Below are positions 50,934 to 60,924 of a stretch of DNA of 64,000 nucleotides, one piece after another. The translations under genes were made by a program, and so were the position numbers. Under the pieces are notes generated by a model. That model was not told where the DNA came from, did not search any database, and saw only the letters and a program-made list of their open reading frames with translations. This DNA comes from Pseudomonadota bacterium (GTDB lineage Bacteria; Pseudomonadota; Gammaproteobacteria; Steroidobacterales; Woeseiaceae). The DNA is taken from NCBI GenBank assembly GCA_022563195.1, contig JADFNV010000005.1, positions 37,670 to 101,669 of the forward strand, read 5' to 3'. Every line of letters starts with the position of its first letter. Within the stretch, counting starts at the first letter, position 1.

Positions 50934-52545
50934 AGGGACCATTGACGCCGCCATAGGCGATGCCGGTCAAGCTCGCCATATCGGTCTTGAAGGTTGTCAG
51001 GTCATCGACGGTGAAGTCCTGCAGGTGATCGTGACCTGCGGCCCTGGCCAATACGGTCATGAGTTCGACCGACGCTGCGAAGAATCGCGCCAGGCGTTCG
51101 GCCGCGAGATCAACGGGTAACCGCGCACGCAAATGCGGTTTCTGCGTTGCAATGCCGACCGGACAGTTGTTGGTGTGGCAGGCACGCATGCCGATGCATC
51201 CGATAGCCTGGATGGCCGCATTCGACACGGCAATGGCATCCGCACCGAGTGCCATCGCCTTGGCGAAGTCAGCCGGGGTTCGCAATCCGCCCGTGATGAC
51301 CAGCGTCACGCCTTTGGCGTCACTCGAATCGAGATGCCGCCGCGCGCGAGCTAACGCGGGAATCGTCGGTACAGAAATGTTGTCGCGGAAAATCAGCGGT
51401 GCGGCGCCCGTGCCACCGCCGCGACCATCGAGAATGATGTAGTCGACACCAATCTCGAGGGCGGCGTCGATATCTTTCTCGATGTGCTGTGCCGACAGTT
51501 TGAAACCAATTGGAATGCCCCCCGTCTTGTCGCGAACCTCGGCGGCAAAGTCCCGGTACTGACTGAGTTCGGTCCAGTCCGGAAAATGCGCTGGCGATAT
51601 TGCAGGCTCACCTTCCGGCAGGTTACGCACCGCCGCGATCTTGCCTTTGACCTTCGGCCCGGGCAGATGGCCGCCCGTGCCCGTCTTGGCGCCCTGCCCG
51701 CCCTTGAAGTGAAACGCCTGGGTCTTCTGCACCTTGTCCCACGAGAAGCCGAAACGTGCCGACGCCAGTTCGTAAAAGTAACGCGAGTTGGCGGCCTGTT
51801 CTTCGGGCAACATGCCGCCCTCGCCCGAACAAATGCCCGTGCCGGCCAACTCGGCGCCTTTCGACAGCGCGACCTTGGCCTCTTCGGACAATGCACCGAA
51901 ACTCATGTCCGATACGAACAACGGGATGTCGAGCACAAGCGGTTTGGCGGCATTACCCCCGATCACAACATCGGTACCAACCGGCTCTTCGTCGAGCAAC
52001 GGCAGCTTGTGCAGTTGGCCGACGACGAACTGGATGTCGTCCCACTTGGGCAGAAGATTTCGGGATACACCCATGGCCGCGGCCTGGCCATGGTGCCCGA
52101 CCTTGCTCAAGCCGTCGGTCGCCAGGTTGCGAATGAACTTGACGTAGGGCTCGTCTGGCGTGCCCGAGTGATCCTGGTATACACCCTGGTAGGCATCGCG
52201 CTGGTACGGTTGCGGATGCGCCTTCGCCCAGGCCGATATTTCATCCGCGTCGACGAGCACCTTGCCGCCTTCAATCCAGGCATTGAATTTCGCCAGCGTT
52301 TCCGAGTGCTTGTATTCGCTAACGCCCGTATCGAGCCGGTAGTCCCAGAAATGCACGCCGCAAATCAGGTTATCGCCCTTGACGAAACCATCGGCCATCA
52401 ATGCGCCGCGGTGCGCGCAGCGACCGTACATGACCGACACCGCATCATCCAGACGCACGATGACGAGATCGACGTCACCGACAAGCGCATGTTGCGGCCT
52501 ACGATCTTCGAGTTTTTCCCAATCGGCAATCTCGGTTTTATTCAT
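50932..52545 (-). CDS. Rieske [2Fe-2S] domain fused to FMN-binding glutamate synthase-like domain
   Basis: N-terminal RCAHRGALMADG...LICGVHFWDY (CxH...CxxH); C-terminal FVSDMSFGALSEEAKVALSKGA, GGQGAKTGTGGHLPG, CHTNNCPVGIATQ. Confidence 0.87.
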   Translation of the reverse strand: MNKTEIADWEKLEDRRPQHALVGDVDLVIVRLDDAVSVMYGRCAHRGALMADGFVKGDNLICGVHFWDYRLDTGVSEYKHSETLAKFNAWIEGGKVLVDADEISAWAKAHPQPYQRDAYQGVYQDHSGTPDEPYVKFIRNLATDGLSKVGHHGQAAAMGVSRNLLPKWDDIQFVVGQLHKLPLLDEEPVGTDVVIGGNAAKPLVLDIPLFVSDMSFGALSEEAKVALSKGAELAGTGICSGEGGMLPEEQAANSRYFYELASARFGFSWDKVQKTQAFHFKGGQGAKTGTGGHLPGPKVKGKIAAVRNLPEGEPAISPAHFPDWTELSQYRDFAAEVRDKTGGIPIGFKLSAQHIEKDIDAALEIGVDYIILDGRGGGTGAAPLIFRDNISVPTIPALARARRHLDSSDAKGVTLVITGGLRTPADFAKAMALGADAIAVSNAAIQAIGCIGMRACHTNNCPVGIATQKPHLRARLPVDLAAERLARFFAASVELMTVLARAAGHDHLQDFTVDDLTTFKTDMASLTGIAYGGVNGP

Positions 52546-52552
52546 ATTTAAC

Positions 52553-53707
52553 TCACTCGTATTTGAAGCGACTAACCGCGAACATCGCGACGAGCAGCGA
52601 GGCCGTCAGCAAGATGGCGACATGCGGCAACACCGACGCGGGTCCGTCCTGAAAGCTGATGAGTTTGTGCAGCGCGTCCATCGTCCAGCCGGTCGGCAGC
52701 AGTTTTTGCAGGAACTGCATCCAGTCGGGCGTGATTTCGATCGGCCACCAGCAACCGCCGAGCGCGGCCAGCAAATTTGCGAGCAGGACACCGAGGCCGG
52801 ACGCCTGACCCTCGGTTTTTGCAATGCTGCCGAGCAACAACCCGCCCGAGGCGCAAAACGCCGCCCACGATGCCAGCACAAGGATAACCATCGCGAGATT
52901 CGGCCCCCAGTCCATCTTGAACAGGAACGTGCCGAAGATCAGAGCAACGCCGATCTGCACGGTCGCGAGCACCATGCGACCACCCCACTTACCCGTTACG
53001 ATTTCGGTCCGCGACATCGGCGCCGATGCGAGCCGGCGCAACAGGCCCTGTGTCCGCTCGACAACGAGCATCGTTGCGCCACTCGTCAACAACACGAGCA
53101 GCGTGAACATCACGAGGATGCCCGGGATCGTCTGTTCGAAGCCACTGGGAATTTTCTGCCGTTTGCCCGCTGCCGACGTCTCGAGTTGCCAGATCCGCGG
53201 TGTGGCGTTGAGATCCTGCAGCGCCTGCGCGGATAACGCACCGTCCGATGTCACCTCTGCAGCCGCAATATCCGCAAGCGCCGTGTACAGGCTGCGTTGT
53301 ATTCGTATCGCCTCGAAGTCGCGTGAAATCGACGTTGCCTTTGTGTCGTAGCTCGCCGACACCGCTTCGCCGGCAGCGATGTGATCGGTGAGATTGTCGC
53401 CAAAGGTGAGTGTGCGAAATGGCGCCGGTTGTTCAACTGCAACAATCGTAGACGCATCGCGCCATTCGGGCGCGAAATCGTTGTCGCGCAGTCGAAGATC
53501 GATCTGCTGTTGCAGGAACCCGGGAGCCTCGGCCAGGACCACGACAGGCGTCACTGTGCCACCGGTGAGCCCAGTGGAGAATCCGCCCGTCACGGTGCCG
53601 ATAAAGTAGAAAAAGATGGGCGGCATGACGAGCAACCATACGATGGTCCCGCCTTGTCGCAACTGGTTGCGGACGTCATGCCATGCGATAAACCATGCGT
53701 TCTTCAT
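52553..53707 (-). CDS. ABC-2 type transporter permease
   Basis: Start MKNAWFIAWHDVRNQLRQGGTIVW; VVERTQGLLRRLASAPMSRTEIVTGKW. Confidence 0.87.
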   Translation of the reverse strand: MKNAWFIAWHDVRNQLRQGGTIVWLLVMPPIFFYFIGTVTGGFSTGLTGGTVTPVVVLAEAPGFLQQQIDLRLRDNDFAPEWRDASTIVAVEQPAPFRTLTFGDNLTDHIAAGEAVSASYDTKATSISRDFEAIRIQRSLYTALADIAAAEVTSDGALSAQALQDLNATPRIWQLETSAAGKRQKIPSGFEQTIPGILVMFTLLVLLTSGATMLVVERTQGLLRRLASAPMSRTEIVTGKWGGRMVLATVQIGVALIFGTFLFKMDWGPNLAMVILVLASWAAFCASGGLLLGSIAKTEGQASGLGVLLANLLAALGGCWWPIEITPDWMQFLQKLLPTGWTMDALHKLISFQDGPASVLPHVAILLTASLLVAMFAVSRFKYE

Positions 53708-54942
53708 GCTCGCGCAAATCCGCTGCGCAGCCGCCAGGTGCAAAACGCGAGCCCCAGGAAAGTCATCGAAATCAAGATCAACCAGCTGTTCATATCAATC
53801 GACCAGGCGCCAGTCGCGACCAGTGCATTGCTCAGTCGATCCGCGACAAATCCATTGGGCGAGAGCCGGCCTATCGCCGCGATCCAGTCGGGCATTACGG
53901 CCATGGGAAAGAAACTGCCACCGGCCATGAGCAATGGGAACAACAGGATGGACGTCAGTGTGTTTGCGGCGGTCCTGGTTGCGAATGCCATCTGCAGTAC
54001 CGAAAACCAGGCGAAAATGCCGACGCCCGAGATCGCCACCCAGATCAGCGACGGTGCAAACTTAACCCAGTCAACATCGTGATACACAAAACCAGCCAGC
54101 AATGTGATACCGGCAATCGCCGATACGACAACGCCGGCAGCAAGCGCCTTGCCCGCGATGAACTGGCCAAGCTTGCCCGGTGCAAACAGCATGCGCCGCA
54201 GCGTGCCGTTGCGGCGCTCGACCCAGAAGTCCGCGGCCAGGCTATTGGTGCAAAACAGGATCGCCATCATCACAATACCGGGCAGGAACATCAGCGCCAA
54301 CGGCAGTCTTGGTTCCGCCGGTGGCGGCGCGACGATCTCGAGATCAATCGCGGGTGGCAACAGGTGCGGAGCGATCGCTTCAATCCTGTTTTGGATGTTC
54401 ACGGCGATTGCGGCCACCAAAGCGCTGTCGGGTTCACCCGACGCATCGTTGATCTGCTTGATTTCGGGACCGAACATCTGCTGTGCGTAGAAGCCGACGT
54501 CCAGAAGTATTTCGGTAATGTCCCTGATGATCCCCGGCAATATAGTTTGTGCAGGGTTGGTCTTGAGTGTCAGCGTGATAGGAACTTCATTAATAAAAGC
54601 GTTGCTGAATCCCTTAGGGATGACAAGCAGTCCGCTCGCTTCGCCCGCGTTGATTCTCTGGGTACCCGCTTCGAGCGAGGTCTTTTCCACCGTGATGAGG
54701 TCGCCGAGCTCGCCGCTACTGTAGGCACCCGCCATAAGACCGCTGAGCAAGCTGTCGTCCTGATCGACGATCAAGAGCACGCCTCGCGGTTTCGCCCCGT
54801 CGCCGCCATCCATCAGCGTCGTAATCATACCGCCCATCAGGAACGGGATGCCGAGCCAGATCAGAAATACAGTCTTATCCTGCCACCAGCGCGTCAGGTC
54901 TTTTCTTGCGGATGACAGGATGAATTGCATCGCTTTACTCAC
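53704..54942 (-). CDS. ABC-2 type transporter permease
   Basis: VFLIWLGIPFLMGGMITTLMDG; FWVERRNGTLRRMLFAPGKLGQFIAGK. Confidence 0.87.
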   Translation of the reverse strand: MSKAMQFILSSARKDLTRWWQDKTVFLIWLGIPFLMGGMITTLMDGGDGAKPRGVLLIVDQDDSLLSGLMAGAYSSGELGDLITVEKTSLEAGTQRINAGEASGLLVIPKGFSNAFINEVPITLTLKTNPAQTILPGIIRDITEILLDVGFYAQQMFGPEIKQINDASGEPDSALVAAIAVNIQNRIEAIAPHLLPPAIDLEIVAPPPAEPRLPLALMFLPGIVMMAILFCTNSLAADFWVERRNGTLRRMLFAPGKLGQFIAGKALAAGVVVSAIAGITLLAGFVYHDVDWVKFAPSLIWVAISGVGIFAWFSVLQMAFATRTAANTLTSILLFPLLMAGGSFFPMAVMPDWIAAIGRLSPNGFVADRLSNALVATGAWSIDMNSWLILISMTFLGLAFCTWRLRSGFARA

Positions 54943-55879
54943 GCAGCTCTTTGCCGGTCAACAACAGGAACAGGGTCTCGAGGTTTGGGCTGCGCAGGCT
55001 CGTCTCAGTGACGTTACCGCCGACCTCACTCACGGCCTGGAAAATTGCCGGCAGGTACTGCGAAGCCGATGACATCGTCAGTGTAACGCTGTCTTCCTCC
55101 TCAGATAGAATATCAATATCGATATTGCTGCGCTTGCCAAGCGCCTCGATTGAATTTTTCGTCGATTCAGCCGGAAAATGCCCGCTGAGCTGCAACACGT
55201 CGCGCGCACCGAGCTGTGCGCGAAGCTCCTCGACCGTACCCTGAGCGATCATCTTGCCGTGATCGATAATCGCGAGCGAATCGCAGAGTCGCTCTGCCTC
55301 TTCCATGTAGTGTGTCGTATAGACAATGCAGGCACCGTTGTCTCGCTCGGCTTCAATCATATCGAATAGTTTTGACCGTGACTGCAGGTCGACACCGACT
55401 GTCGGCTCGTCGAGCAATAACACCTCCGGTCGGTGCACGATGCCGCATCCGAAGTTCAGGCGCCGTTTCATGCCGCCCGAGAAGTTCTTCGGCAGATCCC
55501 GTGCACGATCGCCAAGGCCGACGTGCGCCAGCACTTCGCTGACGCGATCCTCGAGCACCTGACCGCGCAGGCCATAGGCCTTGCCCCAATAGCGCAGGTT
55601 CTCGATGGCCGGCAGGTCTTCGTAGAGCGCTATGTCCTGTGGCACGACACCGAGCGACCGGCGCGCGGCTTTGCCATCGGTCGCGATATTGTGGCCAGCG
55701 ACCGAAATGTGACCGGACGTCGGTGGCAGCAGTCCGGATATGCAATTGATCGTCGTCGACTTGCCGGCCCCGTTCGGTCCGAGCAGGCCAAATATCGTGC
55801 CTTTACCGGCTTTGAAACTGATGCCGTCAGCTGCGACGAGGTCGCCATACTGTTTGACCAGGTTATCTACTACCAGCAT
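54935..55879 (-). CDS. ABC transporter ATP-binding protein
   Basis: Start MLVVDNLVKQYGDLVAADG; GLLGPNGAGKSTTINCISGLL; NFSGGMKRRLNFGCGIVHRPEVLLLDEPTVGVD. Confidence 0.93.
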   Translation of the reverse strand: MLVVDNLVKQYGDLVAADGISFKAGKGTIFGLLGPNGAGKSTTINCISGLLPPTSGHISVAGHNIATDGKAARRSLGVVPQDIALYEDLPAIENLRYWGKAYGLRGQVLEDRVSEVLAHVGLGDRARDLPKNFSGGMKRRLNFGCGIVHRPEVLLLDEPTVGVDLQSRSKLFDMIEAERDNGACIVYTTHYMEEAERLCDSLAIIDHGKMIAQGTVEELRAQLGARDVLQLSGHFPAESTKNSIEALGKRSNIDIDILSEEEDSVTLTMSSASQYLPAIFQAVSEVGGNVTETSLRSPNLETLFLLLTGKELRE

Positions 55880-55898
55880 TGTAATTCCCGTGGTTTTT

Positions 55899-58048
55899 TT
55901 AATTCGAATTGGGATCGACTGCGACAAAGATACCGACTTCCGGGACCGGATCCCAACCGAGCTTGGCACGCTCGGCGTTGATCGCATCGAGGTTGTCTTT
56001 CTTAAGCGCGATCATCCGCGGGTCTCGAGCGACGGGGGCCAGTTCGCCATTGTATTGCCAGAACCAAATCCGATTTCCGCGATCGATTGAGCGTTGCAGG
56101 CGGGCGATTGCTTCTTCGTACTCACCGCTCAGTGCGAAGTACTGCGCCCAGTTGCCGTCGTGCTCCGGGCTGTCATAGCCCAGTGCATCGAGCTCTTCAA
56201 GATTCGCGCGACAAGCTGCGAGTAACTCCGCTGCGTCCTCGTCACGACCCAACGCTTGTATAGCGAGAACAAACTCTGGCGACAGGAAATCGAATCCTGC
56301 GGACGACCACGTCTGTGGCGACTGTATGTGTTGATCGTAAAAATCGACGAGACCTTCATAGTCGCCGATATAGGTCGAACCTTGCGCGAAGGCAAATGTC
56401 AGGAAAGCATTCATCGGATCTGCATCGAGCGTTGCACGCAGTTGCGGCAAAGCCTCGTCCCACTGTCCGGTCACCCAATTCCTCAGAAAAGAGAACTGCG
56501 GCGGCATGACATCAATCGCCTGCTCGAAATCCTGCAGTGCAATCAAATTGAAACCATGCCGCACCGAGATCCCCGGTGTGTCAGGTGACAATTCGTAAGC
56601 AATTCGATAAGCGCGATGCGCATCGGCAAGTGCCCCGGCATTCGATTTCACCTCACCGTCCATCGCATGAAAAGCAGCAGAATCCTGGTGGAATGGCCGC
56701 AAACGCTCGAGGATTTCCCACGCTTCGTCAGTACGCCCGAGCTCCTCGTAGTAAGAGACCATGTTCGAATTGGGGACCAGCCAAAGCGGATCGATCGCCG
56801 TCGCCTCGACCAGGTAGTCCATTGCTTCGGCGACTTTATTCTGGGCGCCCGCCGTATTGGACAACCAGTTCCACGCGTTGGATAAAGAGGGATTGAGGCT
56901 TACTGCTCGCTGTAAGGCGGCCTCGGCTTCTTGCCACTGATTATCGTGATAGAGCATCAATCCACGCACGGCGTATGCGTTCGCAAGGTCCGGGTCGATC
57001 TCGATCGCACGATCCAGTAATGGAGTCGCGGTCTGCCGAACTTCCTCTGCACCAAGATCTCCATAGCTCAGGAACATGTCTCCCTGCAGCAGCACGACGG
57101 TTTCCGCCAGCGACGCCAGCCCCGGCGCATAATTTGGCGCTGCCGCGACGATTTTTTCCAGCAGTGCACGAGCCTCCAGCAGGCTCTGGTTCGTGCGTCC
57201 GAGAATTAACGTTCGCGCCTCGAGATATTTCTCGTAGTTTGCGACATCGATCGGAACCGGCTCTGCGCCAAGCGTCACGTCGCCCAACAGACTGCCGCGA
57301 AGTTCTCGCACTATCGCCGCAGAGATCTCATCCTGTACGGCGAAGACATCGACAAGCTCGCGGTCGTAGGTCTCCGACCACATGTGAAAACCATCGCTGA
57401 CTTTGACGAGCTGCGCCGTAATGCGCAGCCTGTTGCCATCTGTACGAACAGATCCTTCGAGCACATGTTGCACGCCCAGTGCCGCGCCGATGTCTCGCAG
57501 GTCCTCGTTGCGCCCCTTGAACGCAAACGACGATGTGCGGCCCGCAACCTTGAGTGTTCTGAGCTGAGCGAGTCCATTCAGGATCTCTTCGGTGATGCCG
57601 TCAGAGAAATAGTCCTGGTCTCTGTTCGGCGACATGTCGGCAATACGGCGATCGATATTTCATCGGTCGCGACCCCGGTCGGGGTCTTGTCACTGGAACT
57701 CGGCAACAGGACCCTATCACCTACGACCAGTACGACGACAAGAATTAATGCGGCCAGGGTTACGTAGTCAAGTTTCCTGGCCGTTGCAGTGGTGATCGAC
57801 ACACTACGGTCGATGTCCTTTTCGCGTTTCAGGCCCTCCGGCGTTAGCTCAAACGCCCAGGCGAAAACAAGCGTTGGCACGATTCCCAGCACGAGCAGCA
57901 GAAAAATAAGTGAGTTGACCCAGTCTGGCAGGTGTAAAGCAGGAATCGCCGTATCGGCAATCTGGATGATCAGCCACGAGATAACAGCGTAGGCCATCGC
58001 GACCCGGAACACGTTTCTTCGTTTGAATTCTTGGAACAGGCTGGGCAT
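55899..58048 (-). pseudogene. TolB-N/TPR membrane protein paralogue, frameshifted
   Basis: N-terminal ORF 57578..58048 loses frame at ISIAVLP|TCRR; C-terminal ORF resumes MSPNRDQDYFSDGITEEIL...; junction at 57638-57641. Confidence 0.7.
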
Positions 58049-58144
58049 CGCTACTCCCTGTCGCGCCAGTGCGTATGTTAGCAGCTTTGCTCTATAATCT
58101 GGTCTGCGGCAGGCGCTTCACGCACATGAACTGGGAACCAAAAA

Positions 58145-58855
58145 ATGAAAAACTGCGCATCGTTGACTCGAATCCTGATATTCGCGATGGCCATTGTCGC
58201 GATGGCCAATCCAGCAGCCGCCGAGACGATCGCCGTCATCGGTACCGGTGATGTTGCTACTGCACTCGGGCCTGCGTTTGCGGCACAGGGGCACACGATC
58301 GTCTACGGCTCGCGAGATCCATCGCGAGCCAGCGTCGAAGAGCTCGTGGCCGTAACCGGTGACGGCGCGTCCGCGACCACACCGGCGGCAGCGGCAGCCA
58401 GTGCTGACATCGTTGTTCTCGCGGTACCGGGTTTGCTGGTCGAGGAAATCGTCAGGAGCCTTGGCGACCTGTCGGGCAAGATCATTATCGATCCGACCAA
58501 TCCGCTGCAACAGTCGTCGGGAGCTTTGACACATGCAGTTGAGACATCAAATGCCGCGATCATTCAGAATGTGGTGCCCGAAGCGCATGTCGTCAAAGCC
58601 TTCAACACATTGAACTGGAGGACGATGGTCGACCCGGCCTCTGCTGGCGGGCCCGTCTCAATTCCATTGGCCGGCAACAACGCCGACGCGAAGAAGGTCG
58701 TCGCCAAGCTCGTCGAAGGCATGGGCCTCGAAGCAATCGACGTCGGCGGCATCGAGAACGCGCACTGGGTCGAAGGCATGTTGATGCTCTGGATAAACAA
58801 TCGCTACGGTAATGATACTCGCCAGTCCTTCGATTTTCACCTGCGTAAGAACTAG
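58145..58855 (+). CDS. F420_oxidored/NAD(P)-binding Rossmann protein with predicted signal peptide
   Basis: MKNCASLTRILIFAMAIVAMANPAAAETIAVIGTGDVATALGPAFAAQGHTIVYGSRDPSRAS. Confidence 0.82.
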   Translation: MKNCASLTRILIFAMAIVAMANPAAAETIAVIGTGDVATALGPAFAAQGHTIVYGSRDPSRASVEELVAVTGDGASATTPAAAAASADIVVLAVPGLLVEEIVRSLGDLSGKIIIDPTNPLQQSSGALTHAVETSNAAIIQNVVPEAHVVKAFNTLNWRTMVDPASAGGPVSIPLAGNNADAKKVVAKLVEGMGLEAIDVGGIENAHWVEGMLMLWINNRYGNDTRQSFDFHLRKN

Positions 58856-58983
58856 GCGGACGACGACCAGGTCTGGGTACACGCATCGAGGATTTCCTGA
58901 CACGTTTCGCCTTCGCACCGATTGGTGAAGTCATCCGGGGTTCGCAAACCGCCTGTGATGGCCAAGTTCTCTACTAGCAGCAT
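58852..58983 (-). pseudogene. Chimeric mini-ORF/gene scar (ABC-ATPase 5' end joined to glutamate-synthase-like fragment)
   Basis: Translates MLLVENLAITGGLRTPDDFTNRCEGETCQEILDACTQTWSSSA*; compare MLVVDNLV (55879) and VITGGLRTPADF (about 51263-51303). Confidence 0.5.
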
Positions 58984-59052
58984 TGTGATCCTCGTTTGTT
59001 TTTCTATGGCGGGACGGGTGAAGGCTGCGCGTATTTTATGAGCAGATGTGAA

Positions 59053-59074
59053 AGCGGGACCTGAAGGTCCCGCT
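59053..59074 (-). terminator. Hairpin downstream of the DUF4382 gene
   Basis: AGCGGGACCT-GA-AGGTCCCGCT perfect 10 bp stem. Confidence 0.6.
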
Positions 59075-59104
59075 GCGCCGAACTGATATTTGCCGCGTCG
59101 ATCT

Positions 59105-60049
59105 TTACGGAAAGTCGACCTCGGTCAACTCCTGTACAAAGATCTCCGCCGGCTTGCCGTCAACCGGTTGGAACGTCGTTCCGTCGCAGGTGAAAGCGAC
59201 TTCATAGTCGCCCGGCAACAGGTAGCCCACCGTGTAATGGTACGAGACCTGACCTTCGAGGTCGGTTTGCTCATTGACCATCGCTGTTGCAATCGGGTCC
59301 ATTTCATCCACGACTTCCATGTCGATCGCGTTCGGCGTCACGCCGTCATCAAATACATAAACTGAAGGCTCGCAAGTCAGTAGTTCGAGAATCGAGCCTG
59401 TCGCGAGACCGCTGGACACTGCTCCAGTCAAGGTGCCAACTTCCACGTTGTTGACAAGGCGAATCGTGGGACGCAGTACGACGTCAGGTTGCAATCCATT
59501 GGGCGCCGTCACAGATTTCATCAGGTCGAATTCGGCCGTGAAATCGGCAGAACCATTTACTGGAACCGTGAACCCGCCAACCAGCTTCAGACCGTTGAGG
59601 GCGCTGCTCGGTACATACAGGTTGTATACGGTCCCGTCTGCCATTTCGATGTACGACTCGTCGCCCTGACATTCCGCAACACCTGAATCGTTAGCCATAC
59701 CACCCGTGCCGCCGAAAACCGCGTTAACGCCCAGGCGCAGCCATTGATAATCGCCCGCCGGTAACTCCAAATCGAATAACAAGGTCGCAGCGTTCATTCC
59801 CTGAAACTCGAGAAGGTTAACGACGACGGGACCGAGGTCTTCAACAAACGACACTGCGCCGCTGTGAAATTCAATCTCGCTAAATGCGATGCAGACCTTG
59901 TTCGCGCCGTGAATGGGTCCATCGCTAACGCTCAGTGAAATCCGGCCGGTCTTATCCCCCGACCCTGATCCGGAGCCACCGCAGCCTGCGATGACCAGGA
60001 GAGTTACCGCGATGAGTCCAACGGTGGTTCGATATCTAGAAATATTCAT
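59105..60049 (-). CDS. DUF4382 domain lipoprotein
   Basis: LLVIAGCGGSGSGSG lipobox; GRISLSVSDGPIHGANKVCIAFSEIEFHSG. Confidence 0.8.
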   Translation of the reverse strand: MNISRYRTTVGLIAVTLLVIAGCGGSGSGSGDKTGRISLSVSDGPIHGANKVCIAFSEIEFHSGAVSFVEDLGPVVVNLLEFQGMNAATLLFDLELPAGDYQWLRLGVNAVFGGTGGMANDSGVAECQGDESYIEMADGTVYNLYVPSSALNGLKLVGGFTVPVNGSADFTAEFDLMKSVTAPNGLQPDVVLRPTIRLVNNVEVGTLTGAVSSGLATGSILELLTCEPSVYVFDDGVTPNAIDMEVVDEMDPIATAMVNEQTDLEGQVSYHYTVGYLLPGDYEVAFTCDGTTFQPVDGKPAEIFVQELTEVDFP

Positions 60050-60255
60050 GCTGTTTCCTTAAGTGTCGATTCTCAAAAGGCTTCGGCGCACGCCGGCCGC
60101 ACTTTGTTGAATGTTAATGAACACTTTCGTCCTGCTGCCAAGAACGCCAAGCAGGCGACTATGGTTCCGCTTGTTTGACATAATTTGAGAGAAACGTGAC
60201 GCACAACACTTTGAGAAGGCTTCCGATTATGTAAAATCCATGGAACGCGTGCCGT

Positions 60256-60891
60256 GTGTCTGACGTTAAAAGCAATCAAGCAACGCAGGAACCGGACAAC
60301 TTTATGGCAAGGCTGTTGAAATTCCGCAACGCGAAATCATCGTCAGATCGCTTTGAGACCCTGATGCGCCCGCATTTCGAGGCACTCTACAGATCGGCGC
60401 GACGATTCGCAGCCAACGATGCCGATGCCGAGGATCTCGTCCAGGATGTGTGCATCAAAGCATACCTGCATTTCGACGAATTCGAGCGCATAGAACATCC
60501 GCGAGCCTGGCTACTGCGCGTCCTTTATTACACGTTTGTTGATACGCGACGTAGCCAAAATCGCGCGCCCACATTCATTGGCAAGTCGATCGACCAGGAC
60601 GATGACCTGCATCTTGCGGAGAACGCGAGCTTACAGCCGGATGCACAGGCCGACCAGATAATGCGTGTCGAACGCGTTCTGGCGGCAATGGCGCTGCTCG
60701 ACAAGGAGCTGTGTACATTGCTTGCGATGCACGATGTCGATGGACTCAGTATCGCGGAGCTAAGCGTGCTGACGAACCTACCGCAGGGCACTATCAAGTC
60801 GAGGTTGTTCCGCACCCGCGCGAAACTCGGTCGTCTGTTGCAAAACAAGCAACTCGGCAGAGTGAAATTGAAAGTGGTCAGTGGTGGATAA
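60256..60891 (+). CDS. ECF-type RNA polymerase sigma factor
   Basis: LYRSARRFAANDADAEDLVQDVCIKAYLHFDEFE; DVDGLSIAELSVLTNLPQGTIKSRLFRTRAKL; GTG at 60256 or ATG at 60304. Confidence 0.9.
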   Translation: MSDVKSNQATQEPDNFMARLLKFRNAKSSSDRFETLMRPHFEALYRSARRFAANDADAEDLVQDVCIKAYLHFDEFERIEHPRAWLLRVLYYTFVDTRRSQNRAPTFIGKSIDQDDDLHLAENASLQPDAQADQIMRVERVLAAMALLDKELCTLLAMHDVDGLSIAELSVLTNLPQGTIKSRLFRTRAKLGRLLQNKQLGRVKLKVVSGG

Positions 60892-60924
60892 TGACGAAGC
60901 AAACTTGGCAGAGGACAGAATCTC

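Noticed and set aside
51484-52551. 355 aa plus-strand ORF
   Set aside because: Antisense to the Rieske/glutamate-synthase fusion, which has strong family motifs.
53695-54915. 406 aa plus-strand ORF
   Set aside because: Antisense to a clear ABC-2 permease; low-complexity, Arg/Gln/His-rich composition typical of shadow ORFs.
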